DNA of 64,000 bases. Origin: Gaeumannomyces sp. JS-464 (taxonomy: Eukaryota; Ascomycota; Sordariomycetes; Magnaporthales; Magnaporthaceae). Below, one piece after another: positions 21,666 through 33,500 of this stretch. The position numbers and the translations under genes were made by a program. A model generated the notes under the pieces. The model was not told the origin of the DNA and made no database searches. It saw only the letters and a list, made by a program, of their open reading frames with translations. Where the stretch lies: positions 1,116,001 to 1,180,000 of the forward strand of contig NGZR01000002.1 in NCBI GenBank assembly GCA_002197995.1. The letters run 5' to 3'. Within the stretch, counting starts at the first letter, position 1. Each line of letters begins with the position of its first letter.

Positions 21666-23526
21666 ACGTGGTTTATTAATAAGTAACGCATATTAGCGAA
21701 TAACGCACCCATACCCGACTTCCGGTTAATCGACGCGCATGCTAACCTAATAACGCCAAAAATCCATTCAAATTACTCGGAATTGTATACATCGGACATT
21801 TCTACTTTTTTTTAACAAATGCGTACATTATGTCCGGTTTTGCCGCAAGTGCCACATCGCCGACGAGTTATCGTCGCCCTTTTTTTTAAACCCTTATAAT
21901 CGCGCATTTTTTGCTGTAATTACCTATTTAGCTTTTACTGGTTTAAAACATTTCGTACCTCGTCGATGGTAAGTAACCTTCCAAGTCGAACACGTGTTTT
22001 TTTAGCTTTCCGGCGTTTGCTAAGTGCTTCGTTCGCCTTTTTAAGCGTAGACATTTCGGCTCGGAAAAGGGCCACTTTATGCATTATCGCTTTCGTCTTT
22101 TTTGCGATTTGGTTTACAACCGTTAGTATAGGTGTTAAAAAACTACTTTAGTAATTGGTAATCCGAGTTTTAATGTGTTCGGATTGCGAAGTTGCTTTTT
22201 TAACCGTCCGCGGCGTTTTAAAAGTTTAAAGTTCGGGGTTATTTAAAAGCGTTTTCGGGGGAGTTAAAGTTCGTAGTTTTACATTTAGCTTTTCCAAAAC
22301 CGAATTTGGATTAAAAGGAGCAAAGCCAGCCTTTCGAAAGCCTGTTTGGATATTTCCTTCGGTTATAAAGTTAAAAAATGCCGCTTTAAACGCCGAAAGG
22401 AATTCGACTTTAATTACGTGGTTAACGTGTAACCTTATTAGGTTTTCGATTTGTTAACCGTACGCCCGCTTTATTAAGCCGAAATACCTGACGTTAAACG
22501 GCTAAAAAAAGTAAAACGAATGCGAAAGCATGCAAAGCGTAATAATATTGTGTTTTTGGCAATAAAGCTCGAAATTCGTCGAATAGTGGCTTTCGTAGCC
22601 GTCCAGCATTAACAAACGATAAAACCTCGTAAAACGAGCTGTAATATGTTTATCGAAATGCTAAATCCATTTTAAGCCGAGCTCGTTCGTAGTCCACCCG
22701 TTAACGCTCGTTGCGATAACCTAGTTACGTGAAAAGTCGGTTTCCGAATACCAATTAGCTAGGTAGTACTGCCTTTTAACGATAATAAAAGGAAAAACCG
22801 CTTAACCGCAATAGTTAACTTTTTAAATAACTGTAACTCATTCCCGGTTGCCAAATTAAACCAGCTTTGCTTTACCACGGCTTTCCAATGTTGTAATAAC
22901 TATAACGGTAACGATTATGCCTATAAAAAAACCGGTTTCGTCGAAATTATAAATATCGTTATTTTGGATGCTATATTTAGCTATAGTATTCCGCATAAAG
23001 TCGAATTACGCAAAAACGAGCTTAGGATTTTCGCATTTGGCTTTTTAGTAATCGTACTTTCGAATTTAACGCGTGCCGAGCTTTGCGCGGCGCTTAACGA
23101 ATTTGTTAACCTAGCATTTGCTAACGGTGCCCGCGTCGCGTTCGGCGAGCAATTAGTTAGCTATAGCTTTAACACCAAAAGGCCGGGGAGGAAATGCGCG
23201 AAAATCCAGCTCGAATATGTATTTAACAAGCGCTTCCTTTTCGGATTCCGTTAATTTTCGTAATTTAGGCATGCAGTCGCGTCGAGGAGGTTAGCCAGCG
23301 CGTCGGCGACGTAATGTGGCTTTAAAAACGTCGTAAATTTTAGCGGCCGAACGTATGTTTAATTGCGCGTTAAATTGCATTGCCCGTATGGTAAAAACAA
23401 TTTTAGCTTCGTTAAATGTAGATGCTATTTGTAATTGTTAAGCAATTAAAGTTGGAAGTGAAAAACGCGAGTCGCGATGGAAAACGCGTTATTCGCTAAT
23501 ATGCGTTACTTACTAATAAACCACGT
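21666..23526 (-). mobile_element. Fot1/pogo-type DNA transposon, copy 6 (inside copy 5)
   Basis: 1861 bp, TA duplications at 21664-21665 and 23527-23528. The terminal repeats match for about 41 bp and differ from copies 2-5: after ACGTGGTTTATTA they carry AAGTAACGCATATTAGCGAA. The minus-strand transposase is moderately mutated. The N-terminal half lies at 22964-23400 and the knuckle near 21820-21860. Confidence 0.92.
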
Positions 23527-24721
23527 TATTTTAAATAACGATATTTATAATTTCGACGAAACCGGCTTTTTTATAAGCATAATCGCCGCTATTATAATTA
23601 TTATAATATTAAAAAGCCGTAATAAAGCAAAGCTGGTTTAACTTAGTAACCGGAAATAGGTTATAAGTATTTAAAAGGTTAATAATTGCGGTTAAGCGAT
23701 TTTTTTTTATTATTATTAAAAGGTAATACCATTTAGCTAATTAGTATTTAAAAACCGACTTTTTACGCGATTAGGTTATTTTAACGAATGTTAACGGATA
23801 AATTACGAACGAGCTCGGCTTAAAATGGATTTAATATTTCGATAAGCGTATTATAACCCGTAAAAAAAAAGTCCATCGTTTATTAATATTAAACGAATAT
23901 AAAAGCTATTATTTAATAAATTTTAAACTTTATTATTAAAAATATAATATTATTACGCTTTGCATACTTTCGTATTGGTTTTACTTTTTTTAACCGCTTA
24001 ACGTTAAATGCTTTAGCTCGTAAAAAAAAGCGTACAGTTAATAAGTCGAAGATTTAATAAGGTTAAACGTTAATTACGTAATTAAAATTAAGTTTTTTCG
24101 GAGTTTAAAGCGGTATTTCTTGCTTTTATAACGGAAAAAAACAATTAAAAAGGCTTTTAAAAGGTTAGCTTTGCTTTTGTCGATTCGAATTCGGTTTTAA
24201 AAAAGCTGGATGTAAAGTTACGAATTTTAATTCTTTTAAAAAAAACTTTTAAACGATGTTAAACTTTAAACCTTTAAAACGTTTTAAATAGCTAAAAACG
24301 TAACTTCGCAATTCGAATATATTAAAACTTAAATTTTTAATTACCAAAATAGCTTTTCGTCGCTTATGTTATCGGTTGTAAACTAATTAACAAAAAGGGC
24401 TAAAGTAATTATATATCGAGTTAACCTTTTAAAAAAAAGAACTTTAAATTACGAAAAGCGAATAAAACGTTAAACAAACGCCTAAAGGTTAAAAAAACGT
24501 GTGTTTAATAAAAAAGGTTATATATTGTTAAAAAATACGAAATGTTTTAAATTAGCAAAAGTTAAATAGGTAGTTATAGTAAAAAAATACGCAATTATAA
24601 AAGTTAAAAAAAAAGGGCGACGATAATTCGTCGGCGATATAGCACTTGCGGTAAAACCGGATATAATGCGCGCATTTGCTAGGAAAAAAATAAAAACGTT
24701 TAATATATACAGTTTTAAATA

Positions 24722-26584
24722 ACGTGGTTTATTAGTAAATAAGCCACATTAGTTAATAAGCTACAACACGCGACCACGCGACACTTTTTCTTTCGCGACC
24801 AATTCCTCCGCCCATAATAATGTTAATAGAAAACGACGAAAGCCGGGTAATGCTTACCCTTCGGGCTTTACAATCCAACTTAAAACTAAGCATACGGAAA
24901 GCTGCAAAAATTTACTCGGTCGCGAAAATAACTTTAACGCGTCGAAAGCGGGGCTTACCTGCTCGACGCGACACTATGCCCGGATTACGAAAATTAACGG
25001 AATCCGAAAAAAAGGCGCTTGTTAAATATATATTCGAATTGGATTTTCGCGCATTCCTTTTTCGGCATTTTGGTGTTAAAAATATAGCCAACCGACTGCT
25101 CGCCGAACGCGACGCGAGTACCGTCGGTAAGCGCTAAGTCGAAAAGTTCGTTAAACGCCGCCCGGAATTCGGCACGCGTTAAATTCGAAAATACGATTAC
25201 CAAAAGGCTAAATGCGAAAATCCCAAACTCATTTTTGCCTAGTTCGACCTTATGCGGAATACTGTGGCCAAATATGGCATTTTGGATAACGACATTTACA
25301 ATTTCGACGAAACCGGCTTTTTTATAGGCATAATCGCCGCCGTTATAGTTATTATAATATCGGAAAGCCGTGGCAAAGCAAAGCTGGTTTAGCTTAACAA
25401 CCGAAAATAGGCTACAATTATTTAAAAGGTTAACAATTGCGGTTAGGCAATCCCTTTTTTTATTATCGTTAAAAGGCAGTATTATTTGGCCAATTGGTAT
25501 TCGGAAACCGACTTTCCACGCGATTGGGTTATTATAACGAGTTTTAACGGGTGGATTACGAACGAGCTCGGTTTAAAATGGATCCAGCATTTCGATAAAC
25601 ACATAGCATCGTACGCAAATGGCTTTTATCGTTTATTAATGCTAAACGGTTACGAAAGCCACCATTCGACGGATTTCGAGCTTTATTACCAAAAATATAA
25701 CATTATTACGTTTTGCATACCTCCGCATTCGTTTTACTTTTTTTAACCGTTTAACGTTAAATATTTTAGCCCGCTAAAAAAGGCGTACGGTTAACAAATC
25801 GAAAACCTAATAAAGTTACACGTTAATTACGTAATTAAAGTCGAGTTTTTTTCGGCGTTTAAAACGGCATTTTTTTGCTTTTATAACCGAAAGAAATATC
25901 CGAAAAGGCTTTCGAAAGGCTGGCTTTGCTCCATTCGATCCGGATTCGGTTTTGGAAAAGCTAAATGTAAGGCTACGAATTTCAATTCCCTTAAAAAAGC
26001 TTTTAAGCAACGCCGAACTTTGGACTTTTAAAACGCCCCAAATAGTTAAAAACGCAATTTCGCAATCCGAACATATTAAAACTCGAATTTCCAATTACCG
26101 GAGTAGTTTTCCGTTACTTATGCTATCGGTTGTGGACCAATTAACGAAAAGGGCTAAAGCAATTATGCATCGGGTTAACCTTTTAAAAAAAGAGTGCTTT
26201 AAATTACGAAAGGCGAACGAAGCGCTAAGCAAACGCCGGAAGGCTAAAAAAACACGTGTTCGATAAAAAGGGTTATATACTGTCGAAAAGGTACGAAATG
26301 CCTTTGAACTAGGAAAAGCTAAATGGATAGCTATAATAAGAAATGCGCGATTATAAAGGTTAAGAAAAAAAGGCGACGACGATTCGTCGGCGATGTGGCA
26401 CTTGCGGCAAAACCGGACATAATACGCGCATTTGCCAGGAGGAAGTAAAAACGTTCGATGTATACAATTCCGAGTAGTTTAAATGGATTTCTGGCGTTAT
26501 TGGGTTGGCATACGCGTCGATTGATTGGAGGTCGGGGTGTTGTAGCCTATTAACTAATGTGGCCCACTTACTAATAAACCACGT
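24722..26584 (+). mobile_element. Fot1/pogo-type DNA transposon, copy 7 (inside copy 5)
   Basis: 1863 bp, TA duplications at 24720-24721 and 26585-26586, ends ACGTGGTTTATTAGTAAATA. It is the best preserved coding copy in the window (see transposase entry). Direct insertion into copy 5 shows that it is younger than its host. Confidence 0.93.
24820..26450 (+). pseudogene. Fot1/pogo DDE transposase, near-intact frame with nonsense codons
   Basis: It would cut and paste the element at TA sites. From the ATG at 24820 (MLIENDESRVMLTLRAL) come an N-terminal helix-turn-helix (LSIRKAAKIYSV...LTRRKRG), a CENP-B-like second DNA-binding part (LTESEKKALVKYIFELDFRA, ANRLLAERDA) and the DDE domain. IYNFDETGF keeps the first catalytic Asp (25306-25308). 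LMLNGYESHH has Asn where the second Asp belongs (25645-25647), and PFNVKYFSPLKKAYG has Asn for the third (25753-25755). The whole stretch to 25746 stays in one frame. It is interrupted only by stops such as the TAA at 25135-25137, which are explained by single-base RIP changes at Trp or Gln codons. A C-terminal zinc knuckle CGTCGKTGHNTRIC (CX2CX4HX4C) sits at 26394-26435 in another frame, so one indel lies between. It is inactive. Confidence 0.9.
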
Positions 26585-26617
26585 TAGTTTAAATAAATTT
26601 TTAATGTTATTAATTGC

Positions 26618-26807
26618 GTTTTTCAATTAATTTATTTTGTATTATAAACGATAAGTATTTTTTTAATCGTTTTTAATTAATACGGTTAATTTTTCCGTTT
26701 TATAAAAATTTTATATCGTTTAACTATTTATAGCGATACGTTATTATTTATATTTCGCAATTAATTATTATTTTAACTTTTTTTTTAATATTTTATTTAA
26801 AATATTA
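26618..26807. other. AT-rich spacer
   Basis: Very AT-rich DNA of 190 bp between the truncated right side of Fot1 copy 5 and fragment copy 8. Nothing recognisable. Confidence 0.4.
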
Positions 26808-26902
26808 ACGTCGTTTATAAATAAGTGGGCTATATAAGTAAGTAAGTTATAACATTTTAACCTCCGGTTAATTAACGCGCATGCTAATTTAATAACGTTA
26901 AA
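26808..26902 (-). mobile_element. Fot1/pogo fragment, copy 8
   Basis: Only the left 95 bp of a minus-oriented copy remain: ACGTCGTTTATAAATAAG, the CCTCCGGTTAATTAACGCGC subterminal sequence and GCATGCTAATTTAATAACG. The Gypsy B1 5' LTR begins directly after. The rest of the copy does not resume after the B1 3' LTR. Confidence 0.8.
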
Positions 26903-27052
26903 TGTTATAAAACGAGCTTTAGCTTACGTTTAAACCACTACTAACCTTATATATAAACGGCCTCCCGTTACCAAATAGCTAAAAAACCTTTTTCTTTTTT
27001 CCTCGCGCAATAATAGTTTTTTTATACAAAACTTAAATGTTGCATTATAACA
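26903..27052 (+). repeat. Gypsy B1 5' LTR
   Basis: Runs from TGTTATAAAACGAGC to TTGCATTATAACA, with a TATA-like CTTATATATAAACGG in the middle. The sequence directly after (GTTTATTACGC) is the putative primer-binding site. Confidence 0.85.
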
Positions 27053-27239
27053 GTTTATTACGCTAACTTTTAAAAACCGGCCGATATGGTAACCGCTTTT
27101 TACTACGATTAAAACACGTAACACATTACGAAATTACACTTAAATTAAAACCACGCCGACGGATCGACACCGGAACGACGGTAATACTACGATATTACAA
27201 TACTATAGCATTATAATATACCAAAGTACGGTAAGAAAC

Positions 27240-28570
27240 GCTTTCGTTAGGTATTTTTTATTAAAATCGCTAATTAAAAACGGCGAAGCAATAAACGTAA
27301 TAGCGTTTATTAGCGTAATAACCAGCAATTAAAAAGTGTTAAACCAAATATACGGGATTTTTTAAACATTAAATAACGGTATTAAAAAAATGCTTAAAAT
27401 TAATTAAAAAACTAAGCAAAGCTTAAGCGAAATAACTAAATACCGTTAAAAGGTAATCGGAAATTTTAAGCGAAAAACGGCGAAATGCGCGCAATACGAA
27501 AAGGAAAAGAAAACGGCGTATTAATCCGAAGCTTAAATGTTAAAACGACTTAACGCTAGCTAAAACCGGATCCGAAAATTAAAAAGCTAATTGGTAAAAG
27601 CTAAAACGGCGCGTTAAAAAACCTTGCTTAATTTAAAAACATATACTTTAATTATAACTAAAACTTTTACACCGCTTTTAAAAAACGACGAAGCCCCGCC
27701 GGTTTAATATTATACAATTATTAACGAGCCCTTATTTTTTTAACCAAAAGGTTATAACCTTTTAATATTTTTAAGTAAGCAATTATTGCCCGAAACCCGT
27801 TAAAAGGCGTACGAGTTTTAAAAAGCCTAGTTGTAAGCGAAATTTGCATTAAACGAACACGCGTTCCCAAAATAAAAGGAAAAGGTTTTATACGCCGGAC
27901 AATTCCTTTCGAAATAAATTTATAGCTTTATTAAAAACCGTATGCCTAATAACGTTAATTTATCGACCCGTTAATTGTTTATTATTAACGAGCTTTTTCG
28001 TATTTTAAACCCGGTGTATATTACCGCCGACGCTGCGTAAGCCGCCTAACGTTATTTCGCTAGCCTTAAGCAAAGCAAAAGCTTTTATAAGGATTTTATT
28101 AACGAGTTTTACAAGTTGGCCGATTTATGTAATATAACGGATATATAACTCGTTAAAGCTTTAAAAGTAAAGGTTAACGGCGAGTTAAGCGCGTTTTTAC
28201 GGCCTATATTTTTAAAGTTGCGCTTCGGCCTCGGCGTTTTCGATAAATGGGTGGCATTATTCCAAAACTTGTTTAATAATATCGCAAATTATAACTACCG
28301 CTAAAAAGGCTATAACTAATCGATATTAAACCGATAAGCCGCATATTGAAATTTTAGCGACGTTATAAACCTTAGCAAAATTAGGATAACGAAACGCTAA
28401 ATTACGCCGAAAAAAAGGCAAAAGCGCAAAATTAAACGATTTTGCTTTTATTGCGAAAAAAACGGCCATATATTTTACAAATACCTAATAAAAATTAACG
28501 ATATACCGTTAAAAAACGAGTAAGCCTTACGGCAAATCGCCCGCGAAGCATTAAAAAGCAATTAATATAA
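27240..28570 (+). pseudogene. Gypsy B1 gag relic with CCHC knuckle
   Basis: The capsid/nucleocapsid polyprotein relic. Stretches such as ALFRNLFNNIANYNYR (about 28255-28310) resemble the same region of B2. At 28443-28484 the nucleocapsid knuckle reads CFYCEKNGHIFYKY: CX2CX4HX4C with the last Cys turned to Tyr. Many stops. Confidence 0.75.
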
Positions 28571-28716
28571 GCAAATATAAAAAAAAGTTTTTTTTAACAT
28601 AATAAACTTTAATATAACTTTTTCTTTTTTTACGTGCTTTTGCCCAAATAATGCTAAAATTATCCCGTATTAATCGCTTATTAATATGGAGTGCTTTTTA
28701 TAAGCATTTATTAATA

Positions 28717-30577
28717 ACGTAATTTACTAGTAAATAGGATAAACCAGCGAGTGGGACACGTAACGCGATAACACGACACATTATTTTTAACAACCGATTT
28801 TTCCACTAAGCAGGATGTTAAATAAAAGCGACGAAAGCCGGGTAATTTTTACTTTTTAAGCTTTACGATTTAACTTAAAATTAAACATTTGGAAAGCTGC
28901 GAAAATTTACTCGGTCGCAAATTCGACTTTAGCGCGTTAAAAACACGGCTAACCTGTTCGACGTAACACTATGCCCAAATTACGAAAATTAATAAATTCC
29001 GAAAAAAAAGCGCTTATTAAATACATATTCGAGCTGGATTTTCGCGCATTCCCTTTTCGGCCTTTTAATGTTAAAAATATAGCCAATCGATTGTTCGCCG
29101 AACGCGACGCGGGCATTATCGGAACCAATTAGGTCGCGAAGTTCGTTAAACGCTGCCCGAAGTTCGGCATACGTTAAATTTGAAAATACGATTACCAAAA
29201 AGCTAAATGCGAAAATTACAAGCTTGTTTTTGCGTGGTTCGACTTTATACGGAACATTATAAACAAATATAGCATTTAAAATAATAACATTTACAATTTC
29301 GATAAAACCGGCTTTTTTATAAGCATAATCGCCGCCGTTATAATTATTACAACGTTAAAAGGCCGTAATAAAGCAAAACTAATTTAATTTAACAACCGGA
29401 AATGGGTTATAATTATTTAAAATGTTAATTATTACAGCTAAGCGATTTTTCCTTTTATTATCGTTAAAAGGTAATATTATTTGGCTAATTAGTATTCGAA
29501 AACCGGCTTTTTACGCGATTAAATTATTGTAATAAATTCCAACGGGTGGATTACGAACGAGCTCGGTTTAAAATGAATTTAGCATTTCGATAAACACATT
29601 ACAGCTTATTTTACGGGGTTTTATCGTTTGTTAATGCTAAACGGCTACGAAAGCTACCATTTAACGGATTTTAAACTTTATTATTAAAAACATAACATTA
29701 TTACGCTTTACATGCTTTTACATTCGTTTTACTTTTTTTAACCGCTTAACGTTAAATGTTTTAGCCCGTTAAAAAAAGCGTACGGTTAACAAATCGAAAA
29801 CTTAATAAAGTTGCACGTTAATTACGTAACGAAAGTCGAGTTTTTTTTAGCGTTTAAAACGGCATTTTTTAACTTTATAACTAAAAGAAATATCCGAAAA
29901 AGCTTTCGAAAAGCTGGCTTTGCTTTTTTTAATCCGGATTCGGTTTTGGAAAAGCTGAATATAAAGTTACAAATTTTAACTTTTCCGAGGAAGCTTTTAA
30001 ACAACGCCAAATTTTAAACTTTTAAAACGCCGCGGACAGTTAAAAAAGCAACTTCGTAATTTAAATATATTAAAATTCGGATTACTAATTATTAAAGCAG
30101 TTTTCCGACATTTATGCTAACGGTTGTAAATTAAATCGCAAAAAAAACGAAAGCGATAATGCATAAAGTAGCCCTTTTTTAAGCCGAAATGTTTACGTTT
30201 AAAAAAGCGAACGAAGCATTTAGCAAACGCCGGAAGGCTAAAAAAACACGTGTTTAATTTAAAAGGCTATTTATTATCGAAAAGGTATAAAATGTTTTAA
30301 ACTAGTAAAAGTTAAATGGATAATTATAATAAAAAATGCGCGATTATAAAAGTTAAAAAAGGAAAACGCCGATAACTTGTTAGCGATATGGCATTTGCGG
30401 TAAAACCGGACATAATGCGCGCATTTATTAAAAAAAAGTAAAAATGTTCGATATATACAGTTTTAAATAGTTTAAATGGATTTTTAGCGTTGTTAAATAA
30501 GCATGCGAATTAATTATTTAAAAGTTAAAATGGCGTATCCCATTCGCTGGTTTGTCCCATTTACTGGTAAACCACGT
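28717..30577 (+). mobile_element. Fot1/pogo-type DNA transposon, copy 9 (inside Gypsy B1)
   Basis: 1861 bp, TA duplications at 28715-28716 and 30578-30579. The terminal repeats carry GTAAATAGGATAAACCAGCG, a subtype shared only with copy 10. The plus-strand transposase relic includes ALIKYIFELDFRAFPF (about 29010-29060) and a FDKTGF trace (about 29308). It splits the B1 protease region. Confidence 0.92.
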
Positions 30578-30579
30578 TA

Positions 30580-33500
30580 ACGCTTTTACGCGTAAATATT
30601 AATTAAAATAATAAAAGCTTTTATAATTAAAACCGTTTCGATTCGCTAACGGAAAAGTTGCGAAATATTTTACCGAATTCGTTTAAATTAAACACTAATT
30701 CGCTAGCAAGTTAAAAACCTTAATTATGTATTATTAACCGCTAAACGGCTTTAACGTTATTTTAAGCTTGCCGTAATTACGATATTATAACCCCGATATC
30801 GATTGGAAAACGAGCATTTTATTAATCGATAGCGAAACGATAGCAAAAACCTATTCCGCTATACTTAATTTAAAAGTTAAAATATTTAATGCTTTAAATT
30901 TCGCTATATTTTATAAATAACTAAAAGTGCAAGTAAAACAAACCACTTTAAAAAAGCTTTTTTTCGATATAATAATAAACCGCTTTGTTAATCCGCGGGG
31001 CAGTTTGCAAATTGTTAAGGAAATATTAGCGATACTTTTAAAAACTATTTTTATTTTAAATAATACGTTACGCGATACTTCGTTAACGCTAAAATTAAAA
31101 AATTTCCGGAATTAAATCGATAAAATACCGCACTTTCGCCGGGTATTTAAAAAGGATAACGTGGTTTACTAATAAGTAAAATAAACCAGCGAATGGAACA
31201 CGCCATTTTAACCTTTGGACAATTAATTCGCATGCTTATTTAACAACGCTAAAAATCCATTTAAACTATTTAAAACTGTATATATTAAACATTTTTACTT
31301 TTTTTTAACAAATGCGCGCATTATGTCCGGTTTTACCGCAAATGCCATATCGCTAACAAGTTATTAGCGTTTTCCTTTTTTAACTTTTATAATCGCGCAT
31401 TTTTTATCATAGTTATCCATTTAACTTTTGCTAGTTTAAAGCATTTTATACCTTTTCGATAATAAATAGCCTTTTAAATTAAACACGTGTTTTTTTAGCT
31501 TTCCGGCGTTTGCTAAATGCTTCGTTCGCTTTTTTAAACGTAAACATTTCAGCTTAAAAAAGGGCTATTTTATGCATTATCGCTTTCGTTTTTTTTGCGA
31601 TTTAATTTACAACCGTTAGCATAAATGTCGAAAAACTGCTTTGGTAATTAGTAATTCGAGTTTTAATATGTTCGGATTGCGAAGTTACTTTTTTAATTAT
31701 CCGCGGCGTTTTAAAAGTTTAAAATTTAGCGTCGTTTAAAAGCTTCCTCGGAAAAGTTAAAATTCGTAACCTTATATCCAGCTTTTCCAAAACCAAATCC
31801 GAATTAAAAGGAGCAAAACTAGCTTTTCGAAAACCTTTTCAAATATTTCTTTTAATTATAAAGTTAAAAAATGCCGTTTTAAATGCCGAAAGGAACTCGA
31901 TTTTAATTACGTGGTTAACGTGTAACTTTATTAAATTTTCGATTTATTAACCGTACGCCTTTTTAACGGGCTAAAACATTTAACGTTAAGCGGTTAAAAA
32001 AAGTAAAACGAATGCGAAGGTATGTAAAGCGTAACGATATTATTTTTAGCAATAAAGCTTAAAATCCGTTAAATGGTAACTTTCGTAGCCGTTTAGCATT
32101 AACAAACGATAAAACCCCGTAAAATAAGCTGTAATGTGTTTATCGAAATGCTAAATCCATTTTAAACCGAGCTCGTTCGTAATCCACCTGTTAAAATTTA
32201 TTATAATAACCTAATCGCGTAAAAAGCCGGTTTTCGAATATTAATTAGCTAAATAGTATTGCCTTTTAACGATAATAAAAGAAAAAATCGCTTAACCGTA
32301 ATAGTTAACCTTTTGGATAATTATAACCCATTCCCGGTTATTAAGCTGGACCAGCTTGTTTTACTACGGCCTTTTAACGTTATAATAACTATAACGGCGG
32401 CGATTATGCTTATAAAAAAGCCGGTTTCGTCGAAATTGTAAATATCGTTATTTTAAATGCTATATTTGTTTATAATGTTTCGTATAAAGTCGAATTACGC
32501 AAAAACGAGCTTGGGATTTTCGCATTTAGCTTTTTAATAATCGTATTTTCGAATTTAGCGCATACCGAGCTCCGGGCGGCGTTTAACGAACCTCGCGACC
32601 CAGTTGGTCCCGACGGTGCTCGCGTCGCGTTTAACGAGCAATCGATTAGCTATATTTTTAACATTAAAAAGCCGAAAAGGAAATGCGTGAAAATCCAGTT
32701 TAAATATGTATTTAATAAGCGTTTTTTTTTCGGAATTTGTTAATTTCCGTAATTTAGGTATAATGTCGCGTTAAGCAGGTTAGCCGTGTTTTCGACGCGT
32801 TAAAATCGAATTTGCAATCGAGTAAATTTTCACAACTTTTTAAATGTTTAATTTTAAATTGGATCGCAAAGTTTAAAAGGTAAGAATTACCCGGCTTTCG
32901 TTGCTTTTATTTAACATTTTGCTTAGTAAAAAAATCGGTTGTTAAAAATAATGTGTCGCGTTATCGCGTCGCGTGTTTCACTCGCTAGTTTGTCTTACTT
33001 ACTAGTAAACCACGTTATTAAAAAGTATTTAAAAGGAATAATACTAGCGATAATGCAGGAAATTCTTAATAAATTGCTTAAAAAGTTAAAAAATTTAGCC
33101 GATTGCTTTTCGTTTAAAACCGCGGAAACATTATTATTATACCAGCTATTTAACTATAAAATTAAGCTTTTCGCTGGATAAACGCCGCCATATAGCCATT
33201 ACCGCGTTATACTACCCGGAAAGCTATGTATAATGCGAAAATACCTAAACGAACATTTAAATAAAAGCTTTATACGTTTTAGCTAATCCCCCGCCGTTGT
33301 ATTAATGCTTTTCGCGCGGAAACCTAGCGGGGGAATAAAGGTTTACGTGGATTATAAAAGCTTAAATAACGTTATTGTTAAAAACCGCTACCCGATCCCG
33401 CTTATTAAAAAAAACTTTAAACGCTTTATTAAAAGCAAAATAATTTATTAAATTCGATATTATAACGGCGTTTAACCGTTTACGTATCGCTTTAAAAAAC

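Larger units (their letters stand above)
21109..26617 (+). mobile_element. Fot1/pogo-type DNA transposon, copy 5, split by copies 6 and 7
   Basis: The left end ACGTGGTTTATAAATAAG is at 21109 with TA before it. Its three parts are 21109-21665, 23527-24721 and 26585-about 26617. The sequence resumes exactly where expected after each insertion (ATAGTA|TATTTTAAA and AAATA|TAGTTTAAA). The plus-strand transposase relic includes LIKYIFKLN (about 21400), a FDETGF trace (about 23560) and a knuckle trace (about 24615-24670). The right terminal repeat is missing. Confidence 0.85.
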
